Positions 46,036 to 57,745 are shown, counted from the first letter of the stretch. The stretch is 64,000 bases of DNA from Helicobacter bilis (GCF_001999985.1 NZ_CP019645.1:62001-126000), one strand, 5' to 3'. Notes: generated from the sequence alone by a model not told the origin. Program-made: numbers and translations.

Positions 46036-47044
46036 TATATTTTCTCACATAATACCGCAATGTCTTCTCTAGCCCACTTGCGAAACTCTCTTGTGGCTTC
46101 CAGCCTAGAATCTTAGCTATCTTGCTAGAATCAATGGCATAACGCCTATCGTGTCCTGCCCTATCCTGCACAAAAGCAATTTGACTTTGATAAGACTTTT
46201 TATCCGCCCTTGGGGCAATCTCATCAAGCAACGCACAAATATGCTTTGCAATCTCTATATTCACACGCTCACAATTCCCACCGACATTAAAAGTCTCGCC
46301 ATAGCATTGTGAGTGAAATACTACATCAATAGCACGGCAATGATCCTCCACATAGAGCCAATCACGCACATTTTTACCATCGCCATAAATAGGTATTGTC
46401 TCACCTTGCAGAGCGTTACGAATGATCGTGGGGATAAGCTTCTCATCGTGTTGCTTAGGACCATAATTGTTAGAACAATTTGTGATAAATGCCTTTAATC
46501 CATAGGTATGGATATAAGATCTCACAAGCATATCGCTTGATGCCTTAGAAGCTGAATAGGGGGAGTTTGGTGCATAGGGTGTAGATTCTGTAAAATACCC
46601 ACTCTCGCCCAAAGAGCCAAAAACTTCATCAGTGCTAATGTGATGAAACACACAATTTTCCTTGCCTCTTTTTGCAATATGCGGTGCTTCAAACCAATGT
46701 AAATAAGCAGTATGCAAAAGATTAAAAGTCCCATTGACATTTGTTTTTATAAACGCATTGGGATTGGCAATAGAATTATCCACGTGAGATTCAGCAGCAA
46801 AATGTATCACACTTTCAATCTCATATTTTGTGAAAATCTCATTCACCAAGCTTTCATCGCAAATATCGCCCTGCATAAAAGTATAATTGCTGAAATTTTC
46901 CACACCTTTTAGATTCTCTAGACTCCCAGCGTAAGTAAGCAGATCTAAATTTACAATGTGATAATTTGGATATTTTTTCAAAAAATACAACACAAAATTG
47001 CTACCGATAAAACCAGCCCCACCTGTTATTAAAATACTTTTCAC
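46028..47044 (-). CDS. rfbB: dTDP-glucose 4,6-dehydratase
   Basis: A 338-residue short-chain dehydrogenase family enzyme making dTDP-4-keto-6-deoxyglucose. NAD site ITGGAGFIGSNFVLYFL, catalytic STDEVFG (137-143), Tyr163 and Lys167 in YSASK, and the NNYGPKQHDEKLIP substrate stretch. It begins 13 bases after rfbA and overlaps the ketoisomerase gene. Confidence 0.96.
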   Translation of the reverse strand: MKSILITGGAGFIGSNFVLYFLKKYPNYHIVNLDLLTYAGSLENLKGVENFSNYTFMQGDICDESLVNEIFTKYEIESVIHFAAESHVDNSIANPNAFIKTNVNGTFNLLHTAYLHWFEAPHIAKRGKENCVFHHISTDEVFGSLGESGYFTESTPYAPNSPYSASKASSDMLVRSYIHTYGLKAFITNCSNNYGPKQHDEKLIPTIIRNALQGETIPIYGDGKNVRDWLYVEDHCRAIDVVFHSQCYGETFNVGGNCERVNIEIAKHICALLDEIAPRADKKSYQSQIAFVQDRAGHDRRYAIDSSKIAKILGWKPQESFASGLEKTLRYYVRKYNV

Positions 47045-47057
47045 TGCCCTACCCCAC

Positions 47058-47930
47058 CTAATGTTCTAAAAGATTTTTCAAATACTCACCATAGCCACTT
47101 TTTTGCAAAACACAAGCACGCTCTAGCAATTTTTCTTCATCAATCCAACCATTATGATAGGCAATCTCCTCTAAACAAGCAATTTTATAGCCCTGCCGCA
47201 ACTCAATAGTCTGCACAAAAGTAGAAGCCTCCACAAGACTATCGTGTGTGCCCGTATCAAGCCACGCAAAGCCCCTTCCTAGCACTTGAGATCTTAGCTT
47301 ATTTTGCTTTAAATACGCAATATTTACATCAGTGATTTCTAGCTCTCCCCTTGCACTAGGCTTTAAAGATTTAGCGATAGAAATGGCGTTGTTATCATAA
47401 AAATACAGCCCAGTTACCGCAAAATTACTCTTAGGATTAAGTGGCTTCTCTTCAATACTTAACGCCCTGCCCTCTTTATCTATCTCTACCACACCAAAAC
47501 GCTCTGGGTCTTTAACGCGATAGGAAAAAATCGTAGCAATGCCATTTTGTGCCTCTTGCTTTGCCTCTAAAAGCATAGGCGAAAAGCCCTGCCCATAAAA
47601 GACATTATCCCCCAGAATCAATGCTACATCATCATTGCCTACAAACTGCTCTGCTAAAATAAGTCCTTGAGCTAATCCATCAGGGCTCTCTTGTATAGAA
47701 TACTCAATCTCCATACCAAGCCAACTACCATCGCCAAAAATCTCTCTAAATCTTGGTGTATCTTTAGGGGTAGAAATGATTAAAACCTCTCTAATTTGCG
47801 CAAGCATTAGCACAGATAATGGATAATAAATCATAGGCTTATCGTAAATAGGTAGCAATTGCTTAGATACCATAAGCGTAGATGGATAAAGTCTTGTCCC
47901 ACTTCCACCTGCCAAAACTATGCCTTTCAT
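47058..47930 (-). CDS. rfbA: glucose-1-phosphate thymidylyltransferase
   Basis: About 290 residues from the ATG at 47930 ([16 protein letters not shown]), which has AAAGG upstream; a 24-base extension is unlikely. RmlA marks are [21 protein letters not shown] in two pieces and [13 protein letters not shown]. It makes dTDP-glucose, the first committed step for the dTDP-deoxysugar in this operon. It is the first gene after the promoter near 47985. Confidence 0.96.
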   Translation of the reverse strand: MKGIVLAGGSGTRLYPSTLMVSKQLLPIYDKPMIYYPLSVLMLAQIREVLIISTPKDTPRFREIFGDGSWLGMEIEYSIQESPDGLAQGLILAEQFVGNDDVALILGDNVFYGQGFSPMLLEAKQEAQNGIATIFSYRVKDPERFGVVEIDKEGRALSIEEKPLNPKSNFAVTGLYFYDNNAISIAKSLKPSARGELEITDVNIAYLKQNKLRSQVLGRGFAWLDTGTHDSLVEASTFVQTIELRQGYKIACLEEIAYHNGWIDEEKLLERACVLQKSGYGEYLKNLLEH

Positions 47931-47981
47931 GCCTACAAACCTTTCTTTAAACAACTTCGAAAACTCGCCATAAAAGTGCAG

Positions 47982-47987
47982 ATTGTA
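47982..47987 (-). promoter_or_regulatory. promoter of the rfbA glycan operon
   Basis: On the minus strand TTTTTGCTACAATC is an extended -10 element. Transcription would start near 47975, about 45 bases before rfbA. TTGCAATAA upstream may act as a weak -35. Confidence 0.55.
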
Positions 47988-48149
47988 GCAAAAATTATTG
48001 CAAGTAAGGTAAATATAAAAGTTTATACTTGGCGTATCTATTATGCTTAATAGTCAAATATAGAAAATATATAATATTGCATCAGGACATTTAAAAAAAC
48101 AGATTTTTTGTAAATAAAATGAAGTGAACATAAAACATCTTTAAACATA

Positions 48150-48178
48150 AGCTTGATATTCTTGCTCAATATCAAGCT
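48150..48178. terminator. perfect 11-base hairpin downstream of frdB
   Basis: AGCTTGATATT and AATATCAAGCT pair exactly around a seven-base loop. No T-run follows on either strand, so it may be an mRNA 3' stabiliser or a factor-dependent end for the frd transcript rather than a classic terminator. It is the main feature of the 340-base gap between rfbA and frdB. Confidence 0.45.
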
Positions 48179-48296
48179 ATAAGTCAGTTATCGCCTTTTC
48201 TAAAGTTTCGCACTAGACACTAGCTTCACGCTAACTCGCAATTATGCAAGTCAATAATAAGGCTACATTTTATAGTTCTGAATCAACATTAAGATT

Positions 48297-49031
48297 CTAG
48301 CGTAAAGCCACCATCTTGCGACGCAAATATGCTATCTTGCTTTGAAGTGGCAACTCTTTAGGGCATACATCATGACAAGCAATAAGACTCATACAACCAA
48401 ATACACCATCATCATTACCTACAAGCTCATAATAATCTTCATCAGTTCGCTCATCATGTGGATCAATCATAAATCGCACAATTCTATTCATACCAGCAGC
48501 ACCTACAAAGTCATCACGCATAACCTTTGTCGCACAACTTGCGATACAGCACCCACACTCAATACATCTATCAAGCTCAAAAACTTCATCAGCCACTTCA
48601 GGCTCTATAGGCATTTCAAGCTTTGAAATATCGGGTTTATGCTGTGTGTGAATCCAGCTTTCAACTCGTTTTGTCATTCCTGCAAACCAATCACCTGTAT
48701 TTACACTTAAATCCTTAATAAGCTTGAATGCAGGTAAAGGCATAAGCGTGATAACGCCATCAGGGAAATCTTGTGTCAAAGTTCTGCAAGCAAGACCGGG
48801 TCGCCCATTAATCATCATGCCACAACTACCACAGATTCCAGCACGACATACAAAGTCAAAGCTCAAATCCGGGTCTTGCTGCTCTCTAATCATACCAAGC
48901 GCAATAAAAACAGTCATAGAATGTGCTTCTTCAATTTTGTATTCCCTAAAATGTGGCTTTGAAGTGGCACTCTGTGGGTCAAATTTTAATGCTCTTATAG
49001 TTAATGTTCTTCCTTTAGTTTCAGCACTCAT
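48297..49031 (-). CDS. frdB: fumarate reductase iron-sulfur subunit
   Basis: A 244-residue subunit with three clusters: [2Fe-2S] by [10 protein letters not shown] and a later LACR, then [4Fe-4S] and [3Fe-4S] by [11 protein letters not shown] and [12 protein letters not shown]. It passes electrons from FrdC to FrdA. Its start overlaps the frdA stop by one base. Order C-A-B matches Helicobacter. The last steps of fumarate respiration depend on this complex. Confidence 0.97.
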   Translation of the reverse strand: MSAETKGRTLTIRALKFDPQSATSKPHFREYKIEEAHSMTVFIALGMIREQQDPDLSFDFVCRAGICGSCGMMINGRPGLACRTLTQDFPDGVITLMPLPAFKLIKDLSVNTGDWFAGMTKRVESWIHTQHKPDISKLEMPIEPEVADEVFELDRCIECGCCIASCATKVMRDDFVGAAGMNRIVRFMIDPHDERTDEDYYELVGNDDGVFGCMSLIACHDVCPKELPLQSKIAYLRRKMVALR

Positions 49032-51001
49032 TATCTATCTCCTAATCTTTGATTTCTTGCTTTATATTGTGGTTGCAAATTAAATGGCATAAGAGCTTCT
49101 TGCAGGGCATATCTATCGCCACCTTTAGCTTGAATCTCTTGTGTGATTCTATCAATCTCAGCTTGTCTTATAGCACTATTTGGATGCTCAATAATCATAC
49201 CTTTAGCACCATATCCGCGGAAGCCCGGAGCAATCTCCATTTTCATAATATCCAAATCTTCATAAGTTACCGTTGGTAATGTTTGGTTTGGATCTTCCCA
49301 GCTTGTAAGTGTGCGTTTAAGCCAATTTGCATCGTCTCTTTTTGGATAATCTTCCCTTGAATGTGCCCCGCGAGATTCTGTCCTATCAAGCGCACCTTTC
49401 GCTACACATAAAGCAACTTTAAGCATTTTTGGCGTGCGGTAAGCATCTTCTAGCTCTGGGTTATTATGCAACTTTTTGTTTTTCACATGAATATTTCTGC
49501 TGCGTTTAAATAACTCTTCAAGTTTATTAACAGCTTCTTGCAAACTCTTACCATCACGGAAAATACCCACATCATTATCCATAATATCTTTCATCGCATT
49601 TTTAAGCTCATAGACATCTTCATTGCCAGAATTATTAATAAGAGAAGCAATATAGCTTTCTTGCTCTTTAATAAACTTCTCAAGCACAGAAGTTTGCACT
49701 TCAATTTGTGCTTTCACACAATAATCAGTGAAATATCCACCGATAATCATGCCAGATACCACCGCTTCACTTACAGAGTTTCCACCAAGCCTATTGAATC
49801 CATGTAAATCCCAGCACGCAACTTCACCCGCCGCAAATAATCCTTTAAGATAAGTTTCACCTTGATAATTTGTGCGAATACCACCCATAGAGTAATGCTG
49901 CATAGGTCGCACAGGCGCCCATTTTTCTGCTGGATCTAAACCTGCAAATGTTTTACAAATATCTTGCACATCGCGTAAATTTCTCTCAACATGTGCTCTA
50001 CCCAAGATAGCAATATCAAGCCACAAGTGATCACCATAAGGTGATTTTACACCTTTACCATTGCGGATATGCTCAAGCATTCTACGAGACACAACATCGC
50101 GGCTTGCAAGCTCCTTTTTCTCTGGCTCATAATCAGGCATAAAGCGATAGCCATCAACATCACGCAAGATTCCACCATCACCCCTACAACCTTCTGTAAG
50201 TAGGATTCCACTAGGCACAAGCGGTGTTGGGTGAAACTGCACAGCTTCCATATTGCCAAGTTTTGCAACACCTGTCTCCATCGCAATAGCTGCACCAATA
50301 CCTTCACAAATTACCGCATTTGTCGTATTTCTATACACTCTACCATAACCACCTGTGGCAAGTAATGTGCCTTTAGATACATAGGCTATAAGCTCGCCTG
50401 TTACCAAATCACGCACAACCGCACCATAGCACTTGCCATCTTGATGAATGATAGAAATAGCTTCTTTTCTATCTTGTATATCCACACCAAGCTTATAAGC
50501 TTCATTTGCCACCGCATAAAGCATAGTATGCCCTGTCGCATCGGCAGTATAGCAAGTTCGCCATTTTTTTGTGCCACCAAAGTCGCGTGAATGGATATAG
50601 CCGTGGCGGAAGTCATCTTCTGTAATTGTTACTTTTTCGCCATTGATAACTGCCGGACGATCACCTTTTTGGATTCTAGTCCAAGGCACACCAAATCCTG
50701 CTAGCTCCCTAATTGCTTTTGGAGCGGTGGTAACAAACATTCTTGCTACATCTTGATCACAACCCCAATCGCTTCCTTTCACCGTGTCAGCAAAGTGTAA
50801 ATCCTCATTATCACCATCACTCTTTACAGAGTTTCCAAGACTTGCTTGCATACCACCTTGAGCTGCTGCCGAGTGGCTTCTTTTTACTGGGACAAGACTT
50901 AATACAATTGTGTTTAATCCTGCCTCTTTTGCTGCAATAGAAGCCCTAAGCCCTGCTAATCCGCCCCCAATAACCAACGCATCACAATATACTACTTTCA
51001 T
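49031..51001 (-). CDS. frdA: fumarate reductase flavoprotein subunit
   Basis: A 656-residue flavoprotein. FAD site [17 protein letters not shown], the flavin-linking His43 in [14 protein letters not shown], and catalytic stretches HPTPLVPSG and [10 protein letters not shown]. It reduces fumarate to succinate on the cytoplasmic face of the inner membrane. It is preceded by frdC (16 bases) and AGGAAGATAT lies before the ATG. Confidence 0.97.
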   Translation of the reverse strand: MKVVYCDALVIGGGLAGLRASIAAKEAGLNTIVLSLVPVKRSHSAAAQGGMQASLGNSVKSDGDNEDLHFADTVKGSDWGCDQDVARMFVTTAPKAIRELAGFGVPWTRIQKGDRPAVINGEKVTITEDDFRHGYIHSRDFGGTKKWRTCYTADATGHTMLYAVANEAYKLGVDIQDRKEAISIIHQDGKCYGAVVRDLVTGELIAYVSKGTLLATGGYGRVYRNTTNAVICEGIGAAIAMETGVAKLGNMEAVQFHPTPLVPSGILLTEGCRGDGGILRDVDGYRFMPDYEPEKKELASRDVVSRRMLEHIRNGKGVKSPYGDHLWLDIAILGRAHVERNLRDVQDICKTFAGLDPAEKWAPVRPMQHYSMGGIRTNYQGETYLKGLFAAGEVACWDLHGFNRLGGNSVSEAVVSGMIIGGYFTDYCVKAQIEVQTSVLEKFIKEQESYIASLINNSGNEDVYELKNAMKDIMDNDVGIFRDGKSLQEAVNKLEELFKRSRNIHVKNKKLHNNPELEDAYRTPKMLKVALCVAKGALDRTESRGAHSREDYPKRDDANWLKRTLTSWEDPNQTLPTVTYEDLDIMKMEIAPGFRGYGAKGMIIEHPNSAIRQAEIDRITQEIQAKGGDRYALQEALMPFNLQPQYKARNQRLGDR

Positions 51002-51017
51002 ATATCTTCCTTTTCTA

Positions 51018-51851
51018 TTACTTGCTTAGATTTTCTTTTGCAATAGCAAGAGCTTTGTCTGCCATTGCATTTGTGTTTGTTGCTTCAACATGAACACCAA
51101 ATCTTTCATGGTCATACTCTTTAGCATCTTGAATGCTTTTAAAATCCTGATTCATTCCCTTACTAAAATACGCATAGAATGTAGCTAGACCTAAAATAAT
51201 AAAGAACGCACTCATAAGCCATTTTGCAGTTCTTAAACCACTGATTCCAAGCCCTTCAAACCATCCCCATTTAATGCAAAGACGATAAAGACCGATAGAA
51301 CCATGCAATTCAACCGCAAAAAGTAAAACAATATAGAGCAGCCAAAAGTTTTGCTCAAAGAATCTAAATGAAGAACCACTTGGTCCAATAGTATCTGGCT
51401 CTGCAAACATGATATAAAGATGCACACTTGCCAAGAAAAACATAACAAAGCCTGTTGCCGCTTGTATAAACCATAAACTTGTATCGCTGTGCTTCATCAC
51501 ATGCTTATGTGCTTTTAAAGCAAGAAATTGCCTATAATTAATAGGAAATTTTCGCATTGCTAAAAAAGCATGTGCAACAAAAACAATAAATACAAATGCC
51601 GCTACACCGCTTACTATTTTTGGTTCTCCAGCTTTGCTAAGAAATGGACTACCCTCAAATAACTTCGTGATGGTAAACATGAATTGATCGCTAATAAGAA
51701 TACTAGAGACAAAAAACATGTGTGCTATCATAAATAAGCCTAAAAAAAGCCCGGTAGCACTTTGCCACCAGTCTAATCGTGCAGGCACTCTACTTTTTTT
51801 GCGTTCTGTGGTTATGCCAAGATAACCTTCTATCACCTTCTCTTCTTGCAT
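51018..51851 (-). CDS. frdC: fumarate reductase cytochrome b subunit
   Basis: About 277 residues from the ATG at 51851 ([11 protein letters not shown]), which matches the H. pylori FrdC start as remembered and has AAGGGAGGCTTA upstream. It has five membrane helices and conserved histidines (in [36 protein letters not shown] and [11 protein letters not shown]) that ligate two haems. It takes electrons from menaquinol. The frdC promoter candidate (TATAAT on the minus strand, 51923-51928) is about 70 bases upstream. Confidence 0.95.
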   Translation of the reverse strand: MQEEKVIEGYLGITTERKKSRVPARLDWWQSATGLFLGLFMIAHMFFVSSILISDQFMFTITKLFEGSPFLSKAGEPKIVSGVAAFVFIVFVAHAFLAMRKFPINYRQFLALKAHKHVMKHSDTSLWFIQAATGFVMFFLASVHLYIMFAEPDTIGPSGSSFRFFEQNFWLLYIVLLFAVELHGSIGLYRLCIKWGWFEGLGISGLRTAKWLMSAFFIILGLATFYAYFSKGMNQDFKSIQDAKEYDHERFGVHVEATNTNAMADKALAIAKENLSK

Positions 51852-51922
51852 TAAGCCTCCCTTAAAATGAGCTTTGATTTGCCAGTAGTATGCCATATTT
51901 ACCCTGCATACTTCCGCGTAAC

Positions 51923-51928
51923 ATTATA
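51923..51928 (-). promoter_or_regulatory. -10 box for frdCAB
   Basis: Minus-strand CTTATAATGTTACG; transcription would start near 51916, giving a leader of about 65 bases. Confidence 0.45.
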
Positions 51929-52087
51929 AGATATAATCACTTTGAAATTCTTTTAGCAATTTGTTTTAAAACTTTTTTTACAAAACTATGTGTAAAAACT
52001 ACACACAACCCCATTTTACAGCATATAGTTACGATAAGTTGATGTGAAAGTATGTATATTTGTATAGAAGATTCTAAGAATCTAAAG

Positions 52088-53536
52088 CTATCGTATAGGT
52101 TTTATAAAACCATCTAAAAGCCAATCAGCTAACGACTCATTAGTTGCTACAACCAAGTCTGTGGGGACTTCCTGCCCGATAGAAAAGTAACTGATGGGTT
52201 TTTTTGTCTCATACGCAAGGGAAAAAATATTGCCTAAGCCGCGACTTTCATCAAGTTTGCTAAATATCAATGTATCAAGATTCAAAATACTAAATGCATC
52301 GTAAATATCACGCAAATCCTCAAATTTTGTTGTCGCACTCATAACAAGTGAAGTATTGATTTTATAATCACCTTGTAAGTATTTTTTTATCTGTGCAATT
52401 CTCTCACTATCATTTTGACTACGACCTGCAGTATCAACTAGAATATAATCACAATAACGAAGTGAGTCTAGGGCTTGTAAAAACTCTTCTGGGGCAACCA
52501 CCATTTGAATGCTAATACGCATTCTCTCTGCATACCATTCAAGCTGCTGCAATGCACCGATTCTGTAACTATCAAGGGTGATAATGCCGACCTTTGCCTT
52601 TTTCTCAAGTGAGAATCTAGCAGCAAGTTTTGCAAGTGCGGTAGTCTTGCCAACACCTGTTGGACCTACAAGCATCATTATTTTTTTTGTCATATCCTTG
52701 CTTTCTGGACGACAATATACCATTTTACGCAGCACTTCCCTAAAATAACGCTTGATAGTCAAAGAGTTTTCACGCATTTTAAGCGGCATAAGCTCAAGGC
52801 TAAGGCTCATAATCGCATCAAGATGACTTTTAATGATACCGCTACTCTTTGCAATACGATAGATTTCAGCAAACTCATGGGGTATATTTATGCCCTCACT
52901 TTTTGGACTTTTATCGTCCCATACCATGTTTTGAATAAGCTTTAGTTTATCATTTAATTTATCTAGCTCTTGCTTTATCCCACGCAACTCTTCTACATTT
53001 GCCCCCTGCAGATTCTGTCGCTCTTGCAACTTTGATCCAACTCGTTTATTAAGTGTTTCTAATGTGCTTGAAGTTTGCTGTAAAATCGGTGCATTTGCAA
53101 CCTGTAAATCATCTTTTTTTGTAGATTGTGTTTGCAATCTATTCGTAACATTTGGACTAAAATCAAGGCGAATATCTTCCGAATCTATGTCGCTAGATAA
53201 TTCTGAAATCTCTTTTACTGCACGACTAAGCTGACGACTAATATCTTCATCAAAAACATCAAGTTTTTTTTGCGCCCTTTTGCGCTCAAGCTCTTTTTGT
53301 GCTATTTCATCAAGTCTTTGCTGAATGCTATTAGACCTCGGTGCAACTACTTCTGGCTGTGGCACTGGGGCTGCATCGTCTTGGACTGCGACTACGACTT
53401 CATATAAGCCCGGCTCTGTTAGAGTTTTTTTTCTTATTTCTTTACTATCAATGATTAATGCTTCATCTCCGTGCATACTCTGTGCTTTTTTCAAAGCCTC
53501 TGGTGGTGTCTCTCCTGAATAAGTATAAAGCTTCAT
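52088..53536 (-). CDS. flhF: flagellar GTPase FlhF
   Basis: A 482-residue SRP-family GTPase that places the polar flagellum and supports flagellar gene expression. After the N-terminal basic domain (MKLYTYSGETPPEALKKAQ) and a long variable middle, the NG domain has LVGPTGVGKTTALAKLAARF, VDTAGRSQND and FSKLDESRGLGNI. The ATG overlaps the folK stop (ATGA). No ylxH/flhG gene follows here: downstream is a gap, then frdC. Confidence 0.94.
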   Translation of the reverse strand: MKLYTYSGETPPEALKKAQSMHGDEALIIDSKEIRKKTLTEPGLYEVVVAVQDDAAPVPQPEVVAPRSNSIQQRLDEIAQKELERKRAQKKLDVFDEDISRQLSRAVKEISELSSDIDSEDIRLDFSPNVTNRLQTQSTKKDDLQVANAPILQQTSSTLETLNKRVGSKLQERQNLQGANVEELRGIKQELDKLNDKLKLIQNMVWDDKSPKSEGINIPHEFAEIYRIAKSSGIIKSHLDAIMSLSLELMPLKMRENSLTIKRYFREVLRKMVYCRPESKDMTKKIMMLVGPTGVGKTTALAKLAARFSLEKKAKVGIITLDSYRIGALQQLEWYAERMRISIQMVVAPEEFLQALDSLRYCDYILVDTAGRSQNDSERIAQIKKYLQGDYKINTSLVMSATTKFEDLRDIYDAFSILNLDTLIFSKLDESRGLGNIFSLAYETKKPISYFSIGQEVPTDLVVATNESLADWLLDGFIKPIR

Positions 53537-54003
53537 TTAAATAAACCTAATTGAAAAGTAAGTGGTTGCAACACACTTTGCCTATTAGCATAATCTCTAT
53601 GTGGTAGATACATGTGAGCTAAATTTACCTTCTTTTTCGCATAAAAAATTAAATCAATATCCAAGCTACGCTCCCCATTTTTCATTAAACGCACCCTTTC
53701 TCTACCAAACTTTCTTTCAAGATAAAACATAAGAGAAAAAAGCGATCTCACACATAAAGATGTGCTAAATATAATACTTGTATTGTAAAAATCTGGCTGT
53801 TTTATATATCCAAAAGGTGGATTCTTATAAATGTATGCTGTGCTGTGAATCTGAATCTTTGGGTGTTTATATAAGCAAGAAAAAAGTTGCTCAAAAGTTT
53901 TTATGCAATGACCAACATTTGCACCTATACCCCAAACAACCATATTTGCATAACTTTTGCAATTATGTTGCACATAAGGAAAATGCTTTGTAAATAGCTT
54001 CAC
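53533..54003 (-). CDS. folK: 2-amino-4-hydroxy-6-hydroxymethyldihydropteridine pyrophosphokinase
   Basis: A 156-residue HPPK of folate synthesis. The ATP and metal motif is ERSLDIDLIFYAKKKV, with YKNPPFGYIKQPDFYNT as the pterin-binding part and RMKNGERSLD-type context. The first 20 residues before VVWGIGANVGH are longer than usual; a later start is possible but no other ATG has a good site. It overlaps flhF by four bases, as in H. pylori. Confidence 0.9.
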   Translation of the reverse strand: MKLFTKHFPYVQHNCKSYANMVVWGIGANVGHCIKTFEQLFSCLYKHPKIQIHSTAYIYKNPPFGYIKQPDFYNTSIIFSTSLCVRSLFSLMFYLERKFGRERVRLMKNGERSLDIDLIFYAKKKVNLAHMYLPHRDYANRQSVLQPLTFQLGLFK

Positions 54004-54900
54004 AAAAACTCCTTGCCTATAATTTAACTATCACGAATAAATAGTAGTTAGAGAATCTAATCCAAATTCTAATCTTAATAAAACTCGCTATTATACCTAA
54101 AAAATTAGTATTTTGAAATACAAAAGTTTAGATTCTGTAATCTTAGCGAGCGAAGCATCTGCTAAAGCAAGTGTAATGGCTGTTGATACTGCTTTATTTA
54201 TATCATTGTCAATAGTTTTTGATATGTACTTTTTTTGCTTTGATGCTATCCGGTGATATTGTGATATATGTCGGTTGCTTTATAATATTATTATTTATAA
54301 TGCGTATTTTGATATTATTGCCTTCTTTGCTTAGGGTTAGTTTATTGCCCTCCATATCTTGTTTGATTAAACTATTTTGACTTAATTTCTGTAAATCTAT
54401 TTTTTTAATAAGTCATTTATTTGTTTATTTCTCTTTATATTATTTGAGGCTTTTATGGAATCTTTTTTTTATTATTTAGTGATATCTCTAATGCTTCTAG
54501 TGTTTTACTTTGCGTATTAGTGAAAAATATTTTTGTGCTAGGCAATAGATTTGTTGGTATATTTTCTCCAATGGATTGCATAATAAGCAACAAAGCGTCA
54601 TTGAGATTTTTATTACTAAAGCCTATATATTGCTCTTTTATGCTATTGCTTATAAAAGCAAAGCTAATCTTATTTATATCATTTGAAAATGGATATAGTG
54701 TTGTATTGCCCATGAAATTTCCTAACACAATTTAGATTCATTGCACTCATTTTCTTTATATGCTTTCATAGCCTCTTGAATTTTATCTTTCAAATAAATG
54801 GGAATTGTTTGTTGTCTGTTGCACTGAACTAAAACTTGCGTCTTTTTTCCCTGCAGTGTTTGCTCTATGTTGCTAGCTTTTTGCATAAAATTCTGCAAGA

Positions 54901-54911
54901 CCCCCCCCCCC
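54901..54911 (-). repeat. C11/G11 tract inside the decayed region
   Basis: Eleven C followed by eight T on the plus strand; on the minus strand A8-G11 in a small remaining frame (LKKKGGGV). Confidence 0.9.
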
Positions 54912-55145
54912 TTTTTTTTAAGCTCCACGCTATCTTGCTCTAAATAATACAAACGCAATGCTTTTAAAAAGGTATTTTCTGGCGTATAGACATATTTTTC
55001 TCCACCAGAAACAATATCATCGCTTTTGGTATATATTTGGAATTTTATAGAATCAAATAAAAACCTATAATACTTAAATGCTCTTTAATAAAAGTTTCTT
55101 GCAGTGCTTTTATGGATTCTGTATTTTCATTTTGCAACATAAACT

Positions 55146-55167
55146 TATATATATATATATATATATT
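55146..55167. repeat. TA dinucleotide repeat
   Basis: About ten consecutive TA units in the decayed region, a slippage-prone repeat with no evident role. Confidence 0.85.
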
Positions 55168-55205
55168 CTATCATCATTTGATAAAGCTTTATTTCCTTTT
55201 GTATT

Positions 55206-55219
55206 CCCCCCCCCCCCCC
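55206..55219 (-). repeat. C14/G14 tract inside the decayed region
   Basis: Fourteen C followed by ACCCCACCCCA on the plus strand. Confidence 0.9.
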
Positions 55220-57369
55220 ACCCCACCCCAATTTTTTGTTTGATCTATTTTTACAAATGGAGGTAAGCATAAAAAAATATTGTTTAAATCCATATCATCA
55301 TGTTTATATGCATTATAATCTTGCGTTTTATTTTGCATTGTTAGCTTAGGTAGTTCTGGTCTGCCTTGTATTTTTATGTCTAACCCACTTAGTGCCTGTG
55401 CTCCATACTACTTGCTTTTTCCTTATTTGGTGGTTGTGTGAGTATAAGATAGTTTTTACTAGATTGTGTTGCGATATTTTTCTTTTTATATCAGCTGCTA
55501 ATATTCTTGATGTAAAGTTTTTATATGATATATAAACAAGATTTGTATATGAGTTTGTAAGCTTGTTAAATGGGGTATAAGATGGGCTTTCTTCAGAATC
55601 TTTATTTAATGGGGATATACACATATATAAATATTCACTATTATTATTTATCGTAAATGACTTTTTTAGCGAGTATATTTATAATATTTTGTATATGTCC
55701 ATGATATTTTCCTTGTAAGATTTAATTAAAGTCTGGCGTAAGATTGAAAGACTTTTTTGTATAAAAAAATCAGCATCAATGCCGCTTAAATCTATAAAAT
55801 TACCACTGCTATCAAATAGCATAAAGACATGAGATTCTAGCAAACATATAGCAAGATCTCGCTAATATCCTCAAAAATGCGGTAAGTTGGGCAATGCAAG
55901 TGCACTGTAATGTCTATTGTGTCCTATCTCATGCAATTCTTTTGCTATATCATAAATCTCTCTTATAGCTGAAGTAGAACCTAAGCTTAAAGCAAGAAAA
56001 TGAATGTAGCACCGCTACCAAGAGATAAACACACATACTAATAATGACTATCCCAAACTTTAATGCAACAAGTAAATCAGCCCTTGTCTCATCATCTTAT
56101 TTATTTTGCTCTGTGTGCTTAGATTTTTTAGAATTTCATTTCTAGCATTCATAAGCTTTGTTTTTATGTCTTTCAATTTATCTCTCATGGTGTATTCATC
56201 TGTAATATATGCTTTATATATAGTTTGTTATTCCCTCTATCACATCAATAAAAACTCTTTTATATATTTTATCCCTATAGAATCTGTATCATCTACATCA
56301 TTAAACCTATTGTTATATATGCGTTCGTGTAGTCAAGCTGCTCTATGTTCTCAAAGAAGCCATATTACTTATTTTTTTGATTAGCTTTCACAGAATGTAT
56401 ATTATATAAATCCCTACTCCTGCCAGAGCTAACCTGCAATAGAGGTGAGACTAAGGCACTTGCAAATTCATATAAAAATTTGACTTTCCTACTTCCTTCT
56501 GTTTATTTTCTTTTACCCTATTTGCCTCTTTTGTCACCTTGTTTATAAATACTTCTAGTGGATTCTCATTACATTCATATATGCAATATTTAGTTTTTCC
56601 TACCATATCTTTCTTTTTGCTTTGCAGTCATTTGAAATTAAATGTTCTGGTTTAATTGGATAAAAGCAAATGGTTTCTATGGTGCAAGTATCCATATATT
56701 CACTAAATTCCTTATATAATCTCTCTGCGATAAAGTCAGTAGGGGCAATGATTGTTATATTTCTTTTATTGTTTTGTGCTGATTGTAAAAATCTTGCAAT
56801 AGAATCTTTTATTCTTTATAGCTATTTATCTGTAATACTTTATCAATTGTAATTGTGTGTTGTGCTTTTTATCATCTTGCATAATTATCTCACATATACA
56901 TTTGATAAAGCACTGTAGCTATTAAAACTACTCTGCATATCCTCATTTATATTCATTTCCAAATTTTATCATAAGTTTATTGCAGTAAGATGACATAAGC
57001 CGTATTTCTCTAAAGAATATGCTATCTTATATATATTCCTTATATGTATTATCTAGTAGTTTAAAATGACCATATCCATAGTCTTTATTCTGCGTAGCTT
57101 CTTTATTATCTCTATATGCCCTTTTGTGATTGTCAAATACTATACAGAATGTTTTATTTATAAAATCTTTATCCTTATAATCATTATAATCATTTTCTTG
57201 CAATACTTTGTTATTTTTGATTTCTTTGCTATTAATCTTGCATTGATAGATATTGAGGGAGTTTTTTGCAAGGTATCTATTTTATAGCAGATAATAAAAG
57301 TAGGCTTACGATAAGCTATTTTTGATTCTAAAATATTTTTACTCTGTGTATTAGTAACTACTAGGATTT

Positions 57370-57384
57370 GGGGGGGGGGGGGGG
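57370..57384 (+). repeat. G15 tract inside the decayed region
   Basis: Fifteen G after GGATTT. Read on the minus (coding) strand it gives a proline run in the fragment 57158-57637, so if that gene was once expressed the tract ran as C on its coding strand, unlike the others. Confidence 0.9.
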
Positions 57385-57721
57385 AATTAATCCTGAATGA
57401 ATTAGGCTTAAGTGCAGCAATAAGAGAGAAACCTCTATCACTAAAGACATTGCCGCTAACTAAAACTTGCATTATGGGATAATCATCATTATATTTTTTA
57501 AAAGCTCTTACAGTTGGAAGCATTAAAGCCACTTGCATGCAAGGTGTAGGAATACCTGCTATATTATTGACGCAACCTATAATGCTAGAGTTGATTAAAT
57601 TAAATTCTAAACTCCGCCCCAAGCATATCAATATCATAAAGTCTTACTTTTTGTAACGATTGAGTTGCTATGCCACTAAAAAATTTGCCTTATTAACACA
57701 AATAAAAGATAATAAAAGCCT

Positions 57722-57727
57722 TATACT
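57722..57727 (+). promoter_or_regulatory. -10 box for bioB
   Basis: TATACT 18 bases before the bioB ATG, in AGCCTTATACTAATTTC; the leader would be very short (about 12 bases) with AAGGGATAAACA as ribosome site. Confidence 0.4.
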
Positions 57728-57745
57728 AATTTCAAGGGATAAACA

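Larger units (their letters stand above)
54120..57672 (-). pseudogene. decayed large coding region, many frameshifts
   Basis: About 3.5 kb between folK and bioB with no intact gene but long traces of protein on the minus strand. From the 5' side: VRLYDIDMLGAEFRI, CVNNIAGIPTPCMQVALMLP, DDYPIMQVLVSGNVFSDRGF, FDNHKRAYRDNKEATQ, APTDFIAERLYKEFSEY, a membrane-like segment LLVALKFGIVIISMCVYLL, IDLSGIDADFFIQKSLSIL and KAVSTAITLALADASLAK. The phrase TNTQSK occurs near both ends. Frames change every 100-300 bases and stops are frequent. I do not recognise the protein; the 3' traces (ITISPDSIKAK) faintly recall VgrG-type tails, with low confidence. Surviving fragments include 57158-57637, 54722-54958 and 54453-54728. 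Confidence 0.6.
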
